Shown: positions 9,196 through 18,655 of the stretch, in pieces
How positions within the stretch are numbered: position 1 is the first letter of the stretch
How the letters are laid out: the number at the start of each line of letters is the position of its first letter
Program-made: the position numbers and the translations under genes
Notes under the pieces: model-generated
What the model was told of the DNA's origin: nothing
Seen by the model: the letters and a program-made list of their open reading frames with translations, nothing else
Database searches by the model: none
Assembly (NCBI RefSeq): GCF_014127105.1
Contig: NZ_CP059902.1
Coordinates: forward strand, 3,304,001 to 3,368,000
Source: Devosia sp. MC521
GTDB taxonomy: Bacteria > Pseudomonadota > Alphaproteobacteria > Rhizobiales > Devosiaceae
Length of the DNA stretch: 64,000 nucleotides
Direction: 5' to 3'

Positions 9196-10512
9196 ATGGC
9201 CCCCAAAATAGCGCTCACCGGCATTGCCCGTGATCTCGCGGCTCGCGCTGAGCAAGGTAAAACCATCCGGGTGGGGGTTATTGGCTCGGGTGAAATGGGC
9301 ACCGACCTCGTTACCCAGATGAGCCTGATGCAGGGCGTCGAGATGGCCGCCATTGCCACGCGTCGTCCGCACACCGCGCTCGACGCCATGAAAATCGCCT
9401 ATGGCGATGATAGTCGCGGCAAGGAAGCTGAAACGCCAGCTCAGGCCACAGCCGCCATTGAGCAGGGCAAGATCGCCATCACCAACGCCGAGACGCTGGT
9501 TACGACCCCCAACATCGACGTGATTATTGATGCGACGGGCAAGCCGGGCGTCGCGGCCGACTATGACCTTATGGCCATGGAGCACGGCAAGCATGTAGTG
9601 ATGATGAACGTCGAAGCCGACGTCACCATTGGACCTTACTTAAAGGCTCAGGCCGATCGCCTTGGCGTTGTTTATTCGGTGGGCGCGGGCGATGAACCAA
9701 GCTCATGCATGGAGTTGATCGAGTTCGTTTCAGCACTTGGCCTCGACATTGTTGCTGCTGGTAAGGGCAAGAACAATCCTCTTAAGCACGATGCTGTCCC
9801 CGACGATTATCGCGAAGAAGCCCTGCGCCGGAACATGAACCCGCGCATGTTGGTGGAATTTGTCGACGGTTCAAAAACCGCCGTGGAAATGACCGCTATC
9901 GCCAACGCCACCGGCCTAGTACCTGACGTTCCGGGCATGCATGGCCCCGCAACGCACCGTGATGACATGGCCAAGGTTCTGATCCCCAAAGAAGACGGGG
10001 GCATCCTCAACAAGATGGGCGTGGTTGATTTCACCATCGGCAAGGGCGTCGCACCCGGCGTATTTGTGATCGTGAAAGCAGACCACCCGCGCATTATCGA
10101 GCGCATGGATGATCTGCATATCGGGCACGGGCCATACTATGCCTTCTTCCGCCCATATCATCTGACCAGCTTAGAAGTGCCGCTCACCTGTGCACGAATT
10201 ATGATGTACGGCAGGCCAGACATGGTGCCTCTGCCACGACCAGTGGCTGAAGTCTGTGCCGTCGCCAAGCGCGATCTCCTGCCCGGCGAGAGCCTCGATG
10301 CGATTGGTGAGACCTGCTACCGCTCTTATGCAATGACCGTTACTGACGCGCAGGCGGCCAAGGCCATCCCTGTTGGTCTTTTGGAAGGCGGACGAGTGAC
10401 CGCTCCTATCGCTAAGGGCAGCCTGATCACCACCGCCAACGCGCAACCCGACACCTCGACGCGACTATTTTCGCTGCGCCAAGAGCAGGACCGCATGCTG
10501 GGCTACCTTTAA
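9196..10512 (+). CDS. NAD(P)-dependent oxidoreductase with C-terminal SAF domain (homoserine dehydrogenase-like, COG4091 type)
   Basis: About 438 residues from the ATG at 9196; an in-frame TTG at 9139 is also possible. The N-terminal Rossmann fold shows IRVGVIGSGEMGTDLV near residue 25 and VDVIIDATGKPG near 112. The C-terminal third (LLPGESLDAIGE to VTAPIAKGSLIT) looks like a SAF domain, also found in sugar-acid dehydratases and FlgA. Proteins of this layout are often annotated as predicted homoserine dehydrogenases, but many lie in sugar or sugar-acid gene sets. No such neighbours are present here, so the substrate is open. It is divergent from the first che cluster. Confidence 0.75.
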   Translation: MAPKIALTGIARDLAARAEQGKTIRVGVIGSGEMGTDLVTQMSLMQGVEMAAIATRRPHTALDAMKIAYGDDSRGKEAETPAQATAAIEQGKIAITNAETLVTTPNIDVIIDATGKPGVAADYDLMAMEHGKHVVMMNVEADVTIGPYLKAQADRLGVVYSVGAGDEPSSCMELIEFVSALGLDIVAAGKGKNNPLKHDAVPDDYREEALRRNMNPRMLVEFVDGSKTAVEMTAIANATGLVPDVPGMHGPATHRDDMAKVLIPKEDGGILNKMGVVDFTIGKGVAPGVFVIVKADHPRIIERMDDLHIGHGPYYAFFRPYHLTSLEVPLTCARIMMYGRPDMVPLPRPVAEVCAVAKRDLLPGESLDAIGETCYRSYAMTVTDAQAAKAIPVGLLEGGRVTAPIAKGSLITTANAQPDTSTRLFSLRQEQDRMLGYL

Positions 10513-10522
10513 GGCGATCACC

Positions 10523-10554
10523 AGAAGCTCCCTCGCGGGAGCTTCTTTCATTTT
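10523..10554 (+). terminator. Rho-independent terminator after the SAF-domain oxidoreductase
   Basis: A perfect 10-bp stem (AGAAGCTCCC pairing with GGGAGCTTCT) with loop TCGC is followed by a T-rich tail (TTCATTTT). It lies between two convergent genes, and the tail favours plus-strand termination. Confidence 0.85.
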
Positions 10555-11099
10555 CAGTCGATGTTTTGCGATAGAGGCAAAGGATAGCGCTTCCGGTGGG
10601 GTGGCAGGCGGTGCATGACCATGCCAACCACTACCAAAACAATGCAGGACGCGAGCAACGCCCCAAACAAGTTTAAGGCTGGTACAGGGCCAGTATACAC
10701 CATCAACGGAACGGCCGCCGCCGGGGGATGGGACACCCGAAAGACCAGCATGGTCAACATTGTTAGTCCCACCGCCAGCCCAACGAGCCACCAAGGCTCG
10801 GGGACAACCACCATGCTCAGCGCCGCAAAAACAGCCCCAATGAAATAGCCCGCAAAAATGTTAATCGGCTGAGCCCCAGGCGCTTGCGGCTGGCCAAATA
10901 TGAGCAGTGCGGTTGGAGCCAATGGCGCGAGCAGCAAAGGCAGTCCGCTGGCGACGCCCAATCCGGCAATTAACGTGACGCTGAGCGCTGTTCCGATCGT
11001 GGATTTGAGATGGATACGCCAGTCCGCTTTCGGTTCATGGCGTGCAACCCAGCGGGCAAGGAGGGGATTTAATTGGCGCATTCGTGGACAATTTTCCAT
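10554..11099 (-). CDS. HPP-family integral membrane protein
   Basis: A 181-residue protein with about four membrane segments (roughly 31-60, 75-95, 104-125 and 140-163). It carries the family signature FRVSHPPAAAVPLM near residue 121. HPP proteins are small membrane proteins, some linked to nitrite transport, but the role of most is unknown. The start may instead be the ATG six codons in, at 11081. No partner gene is visible. Confidence 0.8.
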   Translation of the reverse strand: MENCPRMRQLNPLLARWVARHEPKADWRIHLKSTIGTALSVTLIAGLGVASGLPLLLAPLAPTALLIFGQPQAPGAQPINIFAGYFIGAVFAALSMVVVPEPWWLVGLAVGLTMLTMLVFRVSHPPAAAVPLMVYTGPVPALNLFGALLASCIVLVVVGMVMHRLPPHRKRYPLPLSQNID

Positions 11100-11212
11100 T
11101 TTTCAATCGCCAGATAAAGTTTCATCTGCACTTTGCCTATGCCCCTTGCGTGCTTGCGCCCAGACGCCGCACGGGATAATTGCTGACACGCTAACTCAGA
11201 AATAAAGTAAAC

Positions 11213-12019
11213 ATGATGGACGCCATTGACCCACGCGCTCCGCAGCGCGTTCGCCACGAGACCAGGCTTCGTCTGCTCACGGTCAAAACCGTGACTGACA
11301 TCACCCCCCGCATGCGCCGCATACGTCTTGAAGGCGATATGGCAGGTTTCGCTTCACTTGGACACGCCGACCACATCAAAACCTTCCTTTTTGCCGAAGG
11401 TGTGGCACCGGAGCTTCCGCCCGTTGGCCCACGTGGTGCTGAATTTGCGCTTGGCACTCGGCCTGAAATGCGTGACTACACCCCACGCTATTGGAATGTG
11501 GAAGAAGGCTGGATCGAACTCGACTTCGTCCTCCACGGCGACGGCCCTGCCTCCACTTGGGCAAACTCTGCTGTCCCCGGCAGCAAACTGGTTATCGGCG
11601 GGCCCCGCGGCTCGATGATCGTGCCCTTCGCATTCGACTGGTACTTGCTCGTCGGCGACGAAACAGCGCTGCCCGCGATTGGCCGCCGCATTGAAGAAAT
11701 GCCTGAAGGCGCCAAGGTTATTGCCATTCTCGAGGTCGACAACCCTGCAGAAGTGCAGAGCTTTGAAACCAAGGCGGACCTCGCATTGCACTATGTCTAC
11801 CGCAATGGCGCGACCGCAGGTACGACGGCAGTTCTCGCGGACGCGGTAACTGCTGCTGCACTGCCAGACGGCGTAGCCTATGCCTATATCGCGGGTGAAG
11901 TGACCATGGCCCACGCGGTGCGCGACCACCTAACCTCAGAGCGCGGTTTCAACCCTGAATACATCAAAGCTGCAGGCTACTGGCGCTATGGCGTCGCTGA
12001 CGCTCACGAAGACCACTAA
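11213..12019 (+). CDS. Siderophore-interacting protein (NADPH-dependent ferric-chelate reductase family)
   Basis: A 268-residue flavoprotein of the ViuB/YqjH family. The FAD-binding barrel starts at RLRLLTVKTVTDITPRMRRI. The flavin motif RDYTPRYW lies near residue 88, the GDETALPAIGRRIE motif follows in the NAD(P)-binding half, and the usual C-terminal AGYWRYG is present. Such enzymes release iron from ferric siderophores in the cytoplasm by reduction. No siderophore uptake genes are nearby. It converges on psuK across a hairpin. Confidence 0.88.
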   Translation: MMDAIDPRAPQRVRHETRLRLLTVKTVTDITPRMRRIRLEGDMAGFASLGHADHIKTFLFAEGVAPELPPVGPRGAEFALGTRPEMRDYTPRYWNVEEGWIELDFVLHGDGPASTWANSAVPGSKLVIGGPRGSMIVPFAFDWYLLVGDETALPAIGRRIEEMPEGAKVIAILEVDNPAEVQSFETKADLALHYVYRNGATAGTTAVLADAVTAAALPDGVAYAYIAGEVTMAHAVRDHLTSERGFNPEYIKAAGYWRYGVADAHEDH

Positions 12020-12026
12020 TTGTGTG

Positions 12027-12049
12027 GGCCAGCCTTACTGAGGCTGGCC
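12027..12049. terminator. Bidirectional hairpin between convergent genes
   Basis: A perfect 9-bp stem (GGCCAGCCT / AGGCTGGCC) with a 5-nt loop. It overlaps the psuK stop codon and starts 8 nt after the siderophore-interacting gene. There is no clear U tract in either direction, so its strength is uncertain. Confidence 0.5.
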
Positions 12050-12919
12050 TCCAACAAATTGCACCGCTTTGGCACCGCCAGCTATCCCAGCACCGAGGCA
12101 CGAAGCAGCATCCGCACCGGCCAAAAGCGCGCAAACAAACCCGGCCGCGAAAGCATCCCCTGCCCCGGTTGTATCAACCACCGGTACGACAGGCGCCGGA
12201 AGGCTCAGCACAATCCCCTCTGTCGCACCCAACACCGCCCCGAACCGACCGCGTTTAATAACGACATTTCGGAAGGTTTTAGCGAGTATCGCGACTTGCC
12301 GCTCAAAATCAGCATGCCCTGTCAAAACCTCTGCCTCGCTGTCATTGGCAAATATCCAATCACATGAGCCGACCCAAGCCATAAACTGACTGGGGCCAAT
12401 CTCGGCCAGAAATCCAACCGAGGCTGGGTCGACAGCAATTGGAATTTGGCGCGCGCGTGCTTGGTCGAGCAGAAGCCGCACGGCTTGCCTCGGCCCCGGC
12501 GAAAACAGACTATAGCCCGAGATCAAGACGAGCCCGACCTCGTCCAAAACGGTTTCGGACATATCATCTGAGCATAGGTTGAGGTTGGCCCCACGGTCGG
12601 TGAGAAAGCTACGCTCGCCGTTCTGATCCAGCAGCGTCACGAGGATGCCTGAATCAAACTCAGCATCGCCAGCCAAATGGGCATCAACACCAAAGCGCGC
12701 AAAATAGCGCTCGTGCGTGGCCAAGTCGTCCTGCCCGACCCGCGCAACAAACTTGACGGGCACGCCGGCGGCACCAAGCCACACAGCCTGATTGGCTCCG
12801 GAACCGCCGGGGCGATTACGAATTTTCGCGCGTCGATCAGAGCCCCACACTATGGGGCCCTCAGGTTTGACAATTATGTCGGTCATCACGTCGCCGACGA
12901 CGAGGACCTTCAAGCTCAT
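12035..12919 (-). CDS. psuK: Pseudouridine kinase, PfkB family
   Basis: A 294-residue ribokinase-fold protein. The N-terminal glycine pair is in RPGGSGANQAVWLGAAG and the catalytic base is in DTTGAGDAFAAGF near residue 250. It starts inside the end of psuG (4-bp ATGA overlap). That pairing is the main reason to call it a pseudouridine kinase rather than a sugar kinase. PsuK makes pseudouridine 5'-phosphate, which PsuG then cleaves. Confidence 0.85.
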   Translation of the reverse strand: MSLKVLVVGDVMTDIIVKPEGPIVWGSDRRAKIRNRPGGSGANQAVWLGAAGVPVKFVARVGQDDLATHERYFARFGVDAHLAGDAEFDSGILVTLLDQNGERSFLTDRGANLNLCSDDMSETVLDEVGLVLISGYSLFSPGPRQAVRLLLDQARARQIPIAVDPASVGFLAEIGPSQFMAWVGSCDWIFANDSEAEVLTGHADFERQVAILAKTFRNVVIKRGRFGAVLGATEGIVLSLPAPVVPVVDTTGAGDAFAAGFVCALLAGADAASCLGAGIAGGAKAVQFVGGQPQ

Positions 12920-13863
12920 GGGCGATGCACGCTCGCCTTATTGGCTTCGATCGCCGCTAGTTCGACCGCAATTTCTGCTGCAACTCGGGCATTGTTTTTG
13001 ACGAGGGCAATGTTTGAGGCCAACGACCGTCCCTCGGTCAGCTCAAAGATCCGCGTCAACAGAAAGGGCGTGGTCGCCTTGCCAGCAACGCCCTGCGTTT
13101 CCGCGTCAGCCAAAGCCTGCGTGATGAAGGCTTCAATTGCCTCTGGCTCCCATGCGTCCGCTTCGGGGATAGGATTGGCAATCAGCACCCCACCCATTTC
13201 CAGATCAGATTGAATGGACAGCATTTTCGCAACTGCTGCGGCAGTATCAAATCGATGGTCGACCTTGAACCCACTGGTCCGGGCCCAAAATGCCGGAAAA
13301 TCATCGGTTCCAAAGCCAAGCACGGGCACACCATTGGTTTCCAAAACCTCGAGTGTCTTGGCGATATCCAGAATGGATTTCGCGCCTGCACAGATGACCG
13401 TCACAGGGGTGTTGCCGAGCTCTTCTAGGTCTGCCGAAATATCAAAACTGTCCTCGGCACCGCGATGCACCCCACCGATGCCGCCAGTCGCGAAAATGGC
13501 AATTCCGGCAAGCGCTGCAATCTGCATGGTGGTGGCAACAGTTGTGCCCGCCATCTCCCCACTCGCCAATAGTGCGGCAACGTCACGACGGCTGGCTTTG
13601 GCTGCCCTGTGACCTTCTACCGCTAAGCGTTCCAAGTCATCGCCAGAAACACCAACGCATAGTCGGCCGTCCATAATGGCGATCGTCGCTGGGACGGCGC
13701 CTGCTTTACGCACGACATCTTCGACATCCCGCGCCATGGCCAGGTTCTGCGGATAGGGCATGCCATGGGTGATGATTGTCGATTCGAGAGCAACAACTGG
13801 CAGACCCTTCGCCAGCGCCGATTTCACCTCGCCCGAGACCGATAGATAGGCTTTCCCGTCCAT
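12916..13863 (-). CDS. psuG: Pseudouridine-5'-phosphate glycosidase
   Basis: A 315-residue PsuG of family length. Typical stretches are VALESTIITHGMPYPQN near residue 26, FATGGIGGVHRGAEDSFDIS near 128 and the GFGTDDFPAFW segment near 185. It reversibly splits pseudouridine 5'-phosphate into uracil and ribose 5-phosphate, salvaging the modified nucleoside from RNA turnover. It is the first gene of a two-gene operon with psuK and is divergent from the polyamine transporter genes. Confidence 0.95.
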   Translation of the reverse strand: MDGKAYLSVSGEVKSALAKGLPVVALESTIITHGMPYPQNLAMARDVEDVVRKAGAVPATIAIMDGRLCVGVSGDDLERLAVEGHRAAKASRRDVAALLASGEMAGTTVATTMQIAALAGIAIFATGGIGGVHRGAEDSFDISADLEELGNTPVTVICAGAKSILDIAKTLEVLETNGVPVLGFGTDDFPAFWARTSGFKVDHRFDTAAAVAKMLSIQSDLEMGGVLIANPIPEADAWEPEAIEAFITQALADAETQGVAGKATTPFLLTRIFELTEGRSLASNIALVKNNARVAAEIAVELAAIEANKASVHRP

Positions 13864-14297
13864 GGATATTCCCTATTCCCAACCCTGTGGGTGCCGCAAA
13901 AGGCCAGCACTGCCATACTAGCTTTTGCGCTTGGGCAACAAATGGGTCAAGAGGTGCAAAAACTTCGCTTACACCGCCTTGCCGGCGGGCCCAATTCTGC
14001 TAATTTCGCGATGATCCTGAGGGAAAGGTTACTTCGCTGAACACGTCTATTGTTGATGGCGCGCACTTTGCGCCTCGATATACGCCCGGCTCCGGGACAA
14101 TGGCAGCGTTGACCAACCGCTCTGACGAGCGGACGACTTCTCGATTCACATTTCCAATTTCACATTTTCCGAGCTCTCAAAGATGAGGTGCCGGGGCAAG
14201 TCGCGGGGCTTTTCCGCGACCCAAGCGTTACGCCGCTAAACCAGCTGTCGCGTCAGACAGACCATCGCCTCAAAAGGTCCCAATAGGAGACTGATCC
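13864..14297. other. Divergent intergenic region between psuG and the polyamine-binding protein gene
   Basis: No supportable gene is seen in these 434 bases. They must hold the promoters of both flanking transcripts. A 7-bp stem (14200-14206 with 14214-14220, GTCGCGG/CCGCGAC) lies in the leader of the polyamine-binding protein gene about 80 nt before its start. An SD, TAGGAGA, lies just before the ATG at 14298. Confidence 0.5.
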
Positions 14298-15389
14298 ATG
14301 AACAAGCCACTCGCCATTGCCCTGGGTGCTCTCTTGGCTGCTAGCCCTGTCTTTGCGCAGGAAGAGCCAGTGCTCAACGTCTACAACTGGTCCGATTATA
14401 TCGCCGAAGACACCATCGCCAATTTCGAAAAGGAAACTGGCATCAAGGTGAACTACGACGTTTATGACAGCAACGAAATCGTCGACGCCAAGCTCCTTGC
14501 TGGCAATTCGGGCTATGACATCGTCGTGCCGTCGGGCAATTTCGTTGAACGTCAGATTAAGTTCGGCCTGATCGCCCCACTCGATAAATCCAAGCTGACC
14601 AATCTGGGCAATCTTGATCCGGTCGTTATGGAACAGGCCGCACGCCACGATCCAGACAATGCCCACGCGGTTCCCTACATGATCAACACGATCGGTCTGG
14701 GTTACAACAGCGCCAAGCTGGCGGAAGCTCTGGGTGCCGACGCGCCAATCGACAGCTGGGATCTGTTGTTCAAGCCTGACGTGGTATCAAAGCTGGCCTC
14801 TTGCGGTGTTGCCGTTCTCGACAGCCCGTCTGAAGTCATGGGTATTGCGCTGAACTACCTCGGCATCGACGCCAATTCGGAATCTGAGGAAGACCTCGCC
14901 AAGGCCGAAGCTCTGCTCAACTCGGTGAAGCCGCACATCCGTTACTTCCACTCGTCGCAGTATATCGACGATCTGGGCAACGGCGAAATCTGCTTGGCCC
15001 TCGGCTACTCGGGCGACATCTTCATTGCCTCGGACGCGGCAGCCGAAGCCAATCGTGGCGTTGAAGTCAACTACCTGATCCCCAAGGAAGGTGCAGCAAC
15101 GCTGTTCGACTTCATGGAGATTCCTGCGGACGCACCGCACAAGGAAAATGCCCACAAGTTTATCGACTACATCCTGCGCCCAGAAGTTGTGGCTGAGATC
15201 ACCAATTATGTGTTCTACGCCAACCCAAACCTGCCGGCTCTTGAGTTTGTAGACGATGAAGTGAAGAACAATCCGGGCATTTATCCGCCTGCAGAAGTGC
15301 TGGCCGAAGCTTTTGTGATGTCTGCGCACTCTCCAGAGTACGAAGAGGTCTTGACCCGCACTTGGACCCGCATCAAAACGGGTCAGTAA
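14298..15389 (+). CDS. Polyamine ABC transporter substrate-binding protein (PotF/PotD family)
   Basis: A 363-residue periplasmic binding protein. Signal peptide residues 1-21 (KPLAIALGALLAASPVFA, then QEE). The mature protein begins with EPVLNVYNWSDYIAEDT, typical of spermidine/putrescine binding proteins, and contains the GYDIVVPSG and YMINTIGLGYN segments. It delivers polyamines to the permease encoded downstream. A strong hairpin separates it from the ATPase gene, which would let it be made in excess. Confidence 0.93.
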   Translation: MNKPLAIALGALLAASPVFAQEEPVLNVYNWSDYIAEDTIANFEKETGIKVNYDVYDSNEIVDAKLLAGNSGYDIVVPSGNFVERQIKFGLIAPLDKSKLTNLGNLDPVVMEQAARHDPDNAHAVPYMINTIGLGYNSAKLAEALGADAPIDSWDLLFKPDVVSKLASCGVAVLDSPSEVMGIALNYLGIDANSESEEDLAKAEALLNSVKPHIRYFHSSQYIDDLGNGEICLALGYSGDIFIASDAAAEANRGVEVNYLIPKEGAATLFDFMEIPADAPHKENAHKFIDYILRPEVVAEITNYVFYANPNLPALEFVDDEVKNNPGIYPPAEVLAEAFVMSAHSPEYEEVLTRTWTRIKTGQ

Positions 15390-15399
15390 CAAGTTTTGC

Positions 15400-15425
15400 G
15401 AAGGGGCGGTTTCGACCGCCCCTTC
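15400..15425 (+). other. UUCG-loop hairpin between the binding-protein and transporter genes
   Basis: A perfect 11-bp stem (GAAGGGGCGGT with ACCGCCCCTTC) closed by a TTCG loop, 10 nt after the stop codon. There is no U tract, so it is better explained as an RNA-stabilising or processing hairpin than as a full terminator. Confidence 0.7.
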
Positions 15426-15567
15426 AACCATTGCCAGCCCGGTTTTCGAATGTCTTCGAACACCCTCCCCTGGCGTTGTTTTCGAGTACCGATTTTTGCC
15501 TTAAACGGAGAAGTCGGCAGCGCTGAAGATGACGGCAGGTGGCCGTCAGTAGAGTTGCAGAGCGTCA

Positions 15568-16719
15568 ATGGCCAAGAAGCCGCAGCTTGCAGTCGATACG
15601 CGCCCATGGCGCGATACTGGTAATAATAAGCCCTTCGTTCGCATTAAAAATGTGACCAAGAAGTTTGGCGACGTCACTGCTGTCAATGACGTGTCGCTCG
15701 ACATCTATCGTTCTGAACTCTTCTGCCTTCTGGGCGGTTCAGGCTCGGGCAAGTCGACGCTTTTGCGCATGCTCGCAGGCTTTGAAATGCCAACCTCGGG
15801 CACCATCGAGATCGACGGCCAGGACATGACCAATGTCCCGCCCTATAACCGTCCCATCAATATGATGTTCCAGAGCTATGCTCTGTTCCCGCACATGACG
15901 GTCGAACAGAATATAGCCTACGGCCTCAAGCGCGATCACCTGCCCAAGGATGAGATCACTGCCCGTGTCGCTGAACTTCTCGCATTGGTGAAGTTGCAGG
16001 ACTATGGCAAGCGCAAGCCGCACCAGCTTTCCGGTGGTCAGCGCCAGCGCGTTGCCCTCGCGCGTGCTCTGGCTAAGCGGCCAAAACTCTTGCTCCTCGA
16101 CGAACCTCTTGGCGCGCTCGACAAGAAGCTGCGCGAGGAAACCCAGTTCGAGTTGGTCAAAATCCAGGAATCGCTTGGCGTTACCTTCATCGTCGTGACC
16201 CACGACCAGGAAGAAGCCATGACCTTGGCCACCCGCATAGGGGTGATGAACCAAGGCGAAATCGCCATGATCGGCGAACCAACTGACATCTACGAATATC
16301 CAAACTCCCGTTTTGTCGCGAGTTTCATTGGCTCTGCCAATATGGTCGAAGGCACTGTCACCGAAGACGAGCCAGACCACGTGCGTATCCGCTCCAAGGA
16401 ATTGGGCTGCGATATTTACGTCGGCCACGGGGTCGACTGCGCACCAGATCAGATTTTGTGGTGGGCCATCCGCCCAGAAAAAATGTCGCTGAGCCGTGAA
16501 AAGCCCGAAGGCCATTTCGGCGCCAACGTCACCACTGGCGTAGTCGAAGAAATCGCTTATTTGGGCGACATCTCGGTTTATCAGGTGGAGCTGGAAAGCG
16601 GCAAACGCGTCCGTGTGAGCCAGACCAATTCCGTGCGCGGCAATCCAGACGCGATTACATGGGAAGAGAAGGTCTACATCACCTGGGATGACAACGCCGG
16701 TTCGGTGCTAACAGTATGA
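15568..16719 (+). CDS. potG: Polyamine ABC transporter ATP-binding protein (PotG/PotA family)
   Basis: A 383-residue ATPase. Walker A GGSGSGKST lies near residue 56, the Q loop in NMMFQSYALFPHM, the signature LSGGQRQRVALARAL near 151, Walker B KLLLLDEP and the H loop VVTHDQEEA. The C-terminal 100 residues form a TOBE-type regulatory domain. It powers polyamine import with the two permeases that follow (37 nt to the first). No strong SD precedes the ATG. Confidence 0.94.
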   Translation: MAKKPQLAVDTRPWRDTGNNKPFVRIKNVTKKFGDVTAVNDVSLDIYRSELFCLLGGSGSGKSTLLRMLAGFEMPTSGTIEIDGQDMTNVPPYNRPINMMFQSYALFPHMTVEQNIAYGLKRDHLPKDEITARVAELLALVKLQDYGKRKPHQLSGGQRQRVALARALAKRPKLLLLDEPLGALDKKLREETQFELVKIQESLGVTFIVVTHDQEEAMTLATRIGVMNQGEIAMIGEPTDIYEYPNSRFVASFIGSANMVEGTVTEDEPDHVRIRSKELGCDIYVGHGVDCAPDQILWWAIRPEKMSLSREKPEGHFGANVTTGVVEEIAYLGDISVYQVELESGKRVRVSQTNSVRGNPDAITWEEKVYITWDDNAGSVLTV

Positions 16720-16756
16720 TCACCCCTTTTGTTGTTTTCCAGCGAGGGGTCCGAGC

Positions 16757-17710
16757 ATGACTTCAGCTCACGAACCAACCATCCCTCCGCCCCGACGGCT
16801 AAAACCCTGGAACGCGGTTGAGCGCTCATTGCGTAAAGTGGGCATCACCGGCCGCATGCTGGTGTTGGCCGCTCCTGCGCTTTGGCTGTTCATCTTCTTT
16901 CTGGTGCCACTCGCGGTTGTTTTCGGCATCTCGCTGGCGACCAAGCAATTCGGCCGTCCGCCCTATTCAGCACTCCTGAGCACCGAAGACGGCACCGTGC
17001 AGCTCACCCTGCATTTGAGCAACTACATCCGGCTTTTCACCGATAATCTTTATATCGCAGCTTACCTGAGCTCGATCCGGATTGCCGCGATCGCAACGGT
17101 GATCACGCTGTTCGTTGGCTACCCAATGGCCTATGCCATTGCGCGTGCGCCCGACCGGTGGCGCAACATCTTGCTGATGTTGGTGGTTCTGCCGTTCTTC
17201 ACATCCTTCCTGCTGCGTGTTTATGCCCTCTCGGGCTTTATGCGTGGCAATGGCGTCATCAACCAGTTCTTGGGCATGTTCGGCATTCCGCCTCTGGTGA
17301 TGATGCAGACCGACTTTGCCGTCTATGTCGGCATTGTTTACACCTACCTGCCCTTTATGATCCTGCCGCTCTATACGACGCTGGTGAAGCTCGACAGCTC
17401 ACTGTTCGAGGCCGCAGCAGACCTTGGCGCGCGCCCTGTGCTGACTTTCCTCACGGTTACCCTGCCGCTCTCGCTGCCGGGCATTATCGCGGGGTCGATG
17501 CTGGTGTTCATTCCAGCCATTGGCGAGTTCGTCATTCCCTCGCTCTTGGGCGGTCCTGAAACACTCATGATCGGCCGCGTGTTGTGGGACGAGTTCTTCA
17601 CCGCCGCCAACTGGCCGCGAGCTGCAGCTGTCGCCTGCGCCATGCTGCTTGTCGTCGTCGTTCCCATCATGCTCCTCCAAAAGGTGCAAAGCTCAATGGT
17701 GGAGAAGTAA
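16757..17710 (+). CDS. potH: Polyamine ABC transporter permease (PotH/PotB family)
   Basis: A 317-residue inner-membrane protein with about six membrane segments, the first at about 33-55. The EAA loop that contacts the ATPase is seen as EAAADLGARPVLTFLTVTLPLSLPGI near residue 216. It ends 1 nt before the second permease gene, so the two are translated together. Confidence 0.93.
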   Translation: MTSAHEPTIPPPRRLKPWNAVERSLRKVGITGRMLVLAAPALWLFIFFLVPLAVVFGISLATKQFGRPPYSALLSTEDGTVQLTLHLSNYIRLFTDNLYIAAYLSSIRIAAIATVITLFVGYPMAYAIARAPDRWRNILLMLVVLPFFTSFLLRVYALSGFMRGNGVINQFLGMFGIPPLVMMQTDFAVYVGIVYTYLPFMILPLYTTLVKLDSSLFEAAADLGARPVLTFLTVTLPLSLPGIIAGSMLVFIPAIGEFVIPSLLGGPETLMIGRVLWDEFFTAANWPRAAAVACAMLLVVVVPIMLLQKVQSSMVEK

Positions 17711-17711
17711 G

Positions 17712-18527
17712 ATGTTCTCACGTGGATGGTTTTTGCCCATCGCCGCAGCACTTGGCTTCTCCTTCCTCTATGCGCCAATCGTGTCGCTGGTCATCTTCTC
17801 GTTCAACGAAAGCAGCCTCGTCACGGTTTGGTCGGGCTTTTCGACCAAGTGGTACTCCGCGCTCTTTAACGACCCGCAGCTCTTGGGTGCTGCCTGGCTG
17901 AGCCTACAGATCGCAGCACTTGCAGCAACAATAGCGCTTGTGCTCGGCACGCTTGCGGCAGTGGCGCTCGTGCGCTTCCGCCGCTTTAAGGGCCGTACAC
18001 TGTTCTCAGGAATGGTGTCGGCCCCGCTGGTCATGCCTGACGTGATCACGGGCCTGTCGCTGCTTTTGCTCTTCGTGGCCATGGAATCCATGCTGGGTTG
18101 GCCGCGCGGTCGCGGGATGATGACCATCGTCATCGCCCACGCCACGTTCTGTACGGCCTATGTCTGCGTTGTGGTTCAGTCGCGCCTTGCTGATTTCGAC
18201 CGGAGCCTTGAAGAAGCAGCGATGGATCTGGGCGCGAGCCCTGTTCGCACCTTCTTTGACGTAACCTTGCCGATCATTGCGCCGGCCCTCGTATCGGGTT
18301 GGCTCTTGGGCTTCACCCTCTCGCTCGACGATCTTGTGATCGCCAGCTTTGTCTCGGGCCCAGGCTCGTCGACCCTGCCAATGGTGATTTTCTCCAAGGT
18401 CCGCCTTGGCGTGTCGCCTGACGTAAATGCGCTTGCGACCATAATAATTGGCATTGTTGCGGCGGGTGTACTGCTGGCAACCTTGTTGCAATTGCGCGGA
18501 CGACCCAAGAAAAAGGCTCGTGCGTAA
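17712..18527 (+). CDS. potI: Polyamine ABC transporter permease (PotI/PotC family)
   Basis: A 271-residue permease from the ATG at 17712, which follows the upstream stop by one base; a longer in-frame start would overlap that gene heavily. About six membrane segments; the EAA loop EEAAMDLGASPVRTFFDVTLPIIAP lies near residue 175. It pairs with the previous permease to form the channel. A strong terminator follows 7 nt after the stop. Confidence 0.93.
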   Translation: MFSRGWFLPIAAALGFSFLYAPIVSLVIFSFNESSLVTVWSGFSTKWYSALFNDPQLLGAAWLSLQIAALAATIALVLGTLAAVALVRFRRFKGRTLFSGMVSAPLVMPDVITGLSLLLLFVAMESMLGWPRGRGMMTIVIAHATFCTAYVCVVVQSRLADFDRSLEEAAMDLGASPVRTFFDVTLPIIAPALVSGWLLGFTLSLDDLVIASFVSGPGSSTLPMVIFSKVRLGVSPDVNALATIIIGIVAAGVLLATLLQLRGRPKKKARA

Positions 18528-18534
18528 CCTTGTT

Positions 18535-18560
18535 AAAACCCGCTTCCGAGCGGGTTTTTT
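18535..18560 (+). terminator. Rho-independent terminator of the polyamine transporter operon
   Basis: A perfect 10-bp stem (AAAACCCGCT/AGCGGGTTTT) with loop TCCG, followed by further T. It lies just after the last permease. Confidence 0.92.
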
Positions 18561-18655
18561 CTTGGCCCAACCGCCCATTACTCGCCGGACTAGACAGATC
18601 AGAACTTTGAGGGCACACTCCTATTATGTTCAACCTGTTATAAGGAGGTGATCCA

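Noticed and set aside
18642..18655. Minus-strand TGGATCACCTCCTT, like the 3' end of 16S rRNA
   Set aside because: Only 14 bases match; no further 16S sequence follows, so it is treated as an extended SD on the plus strand.
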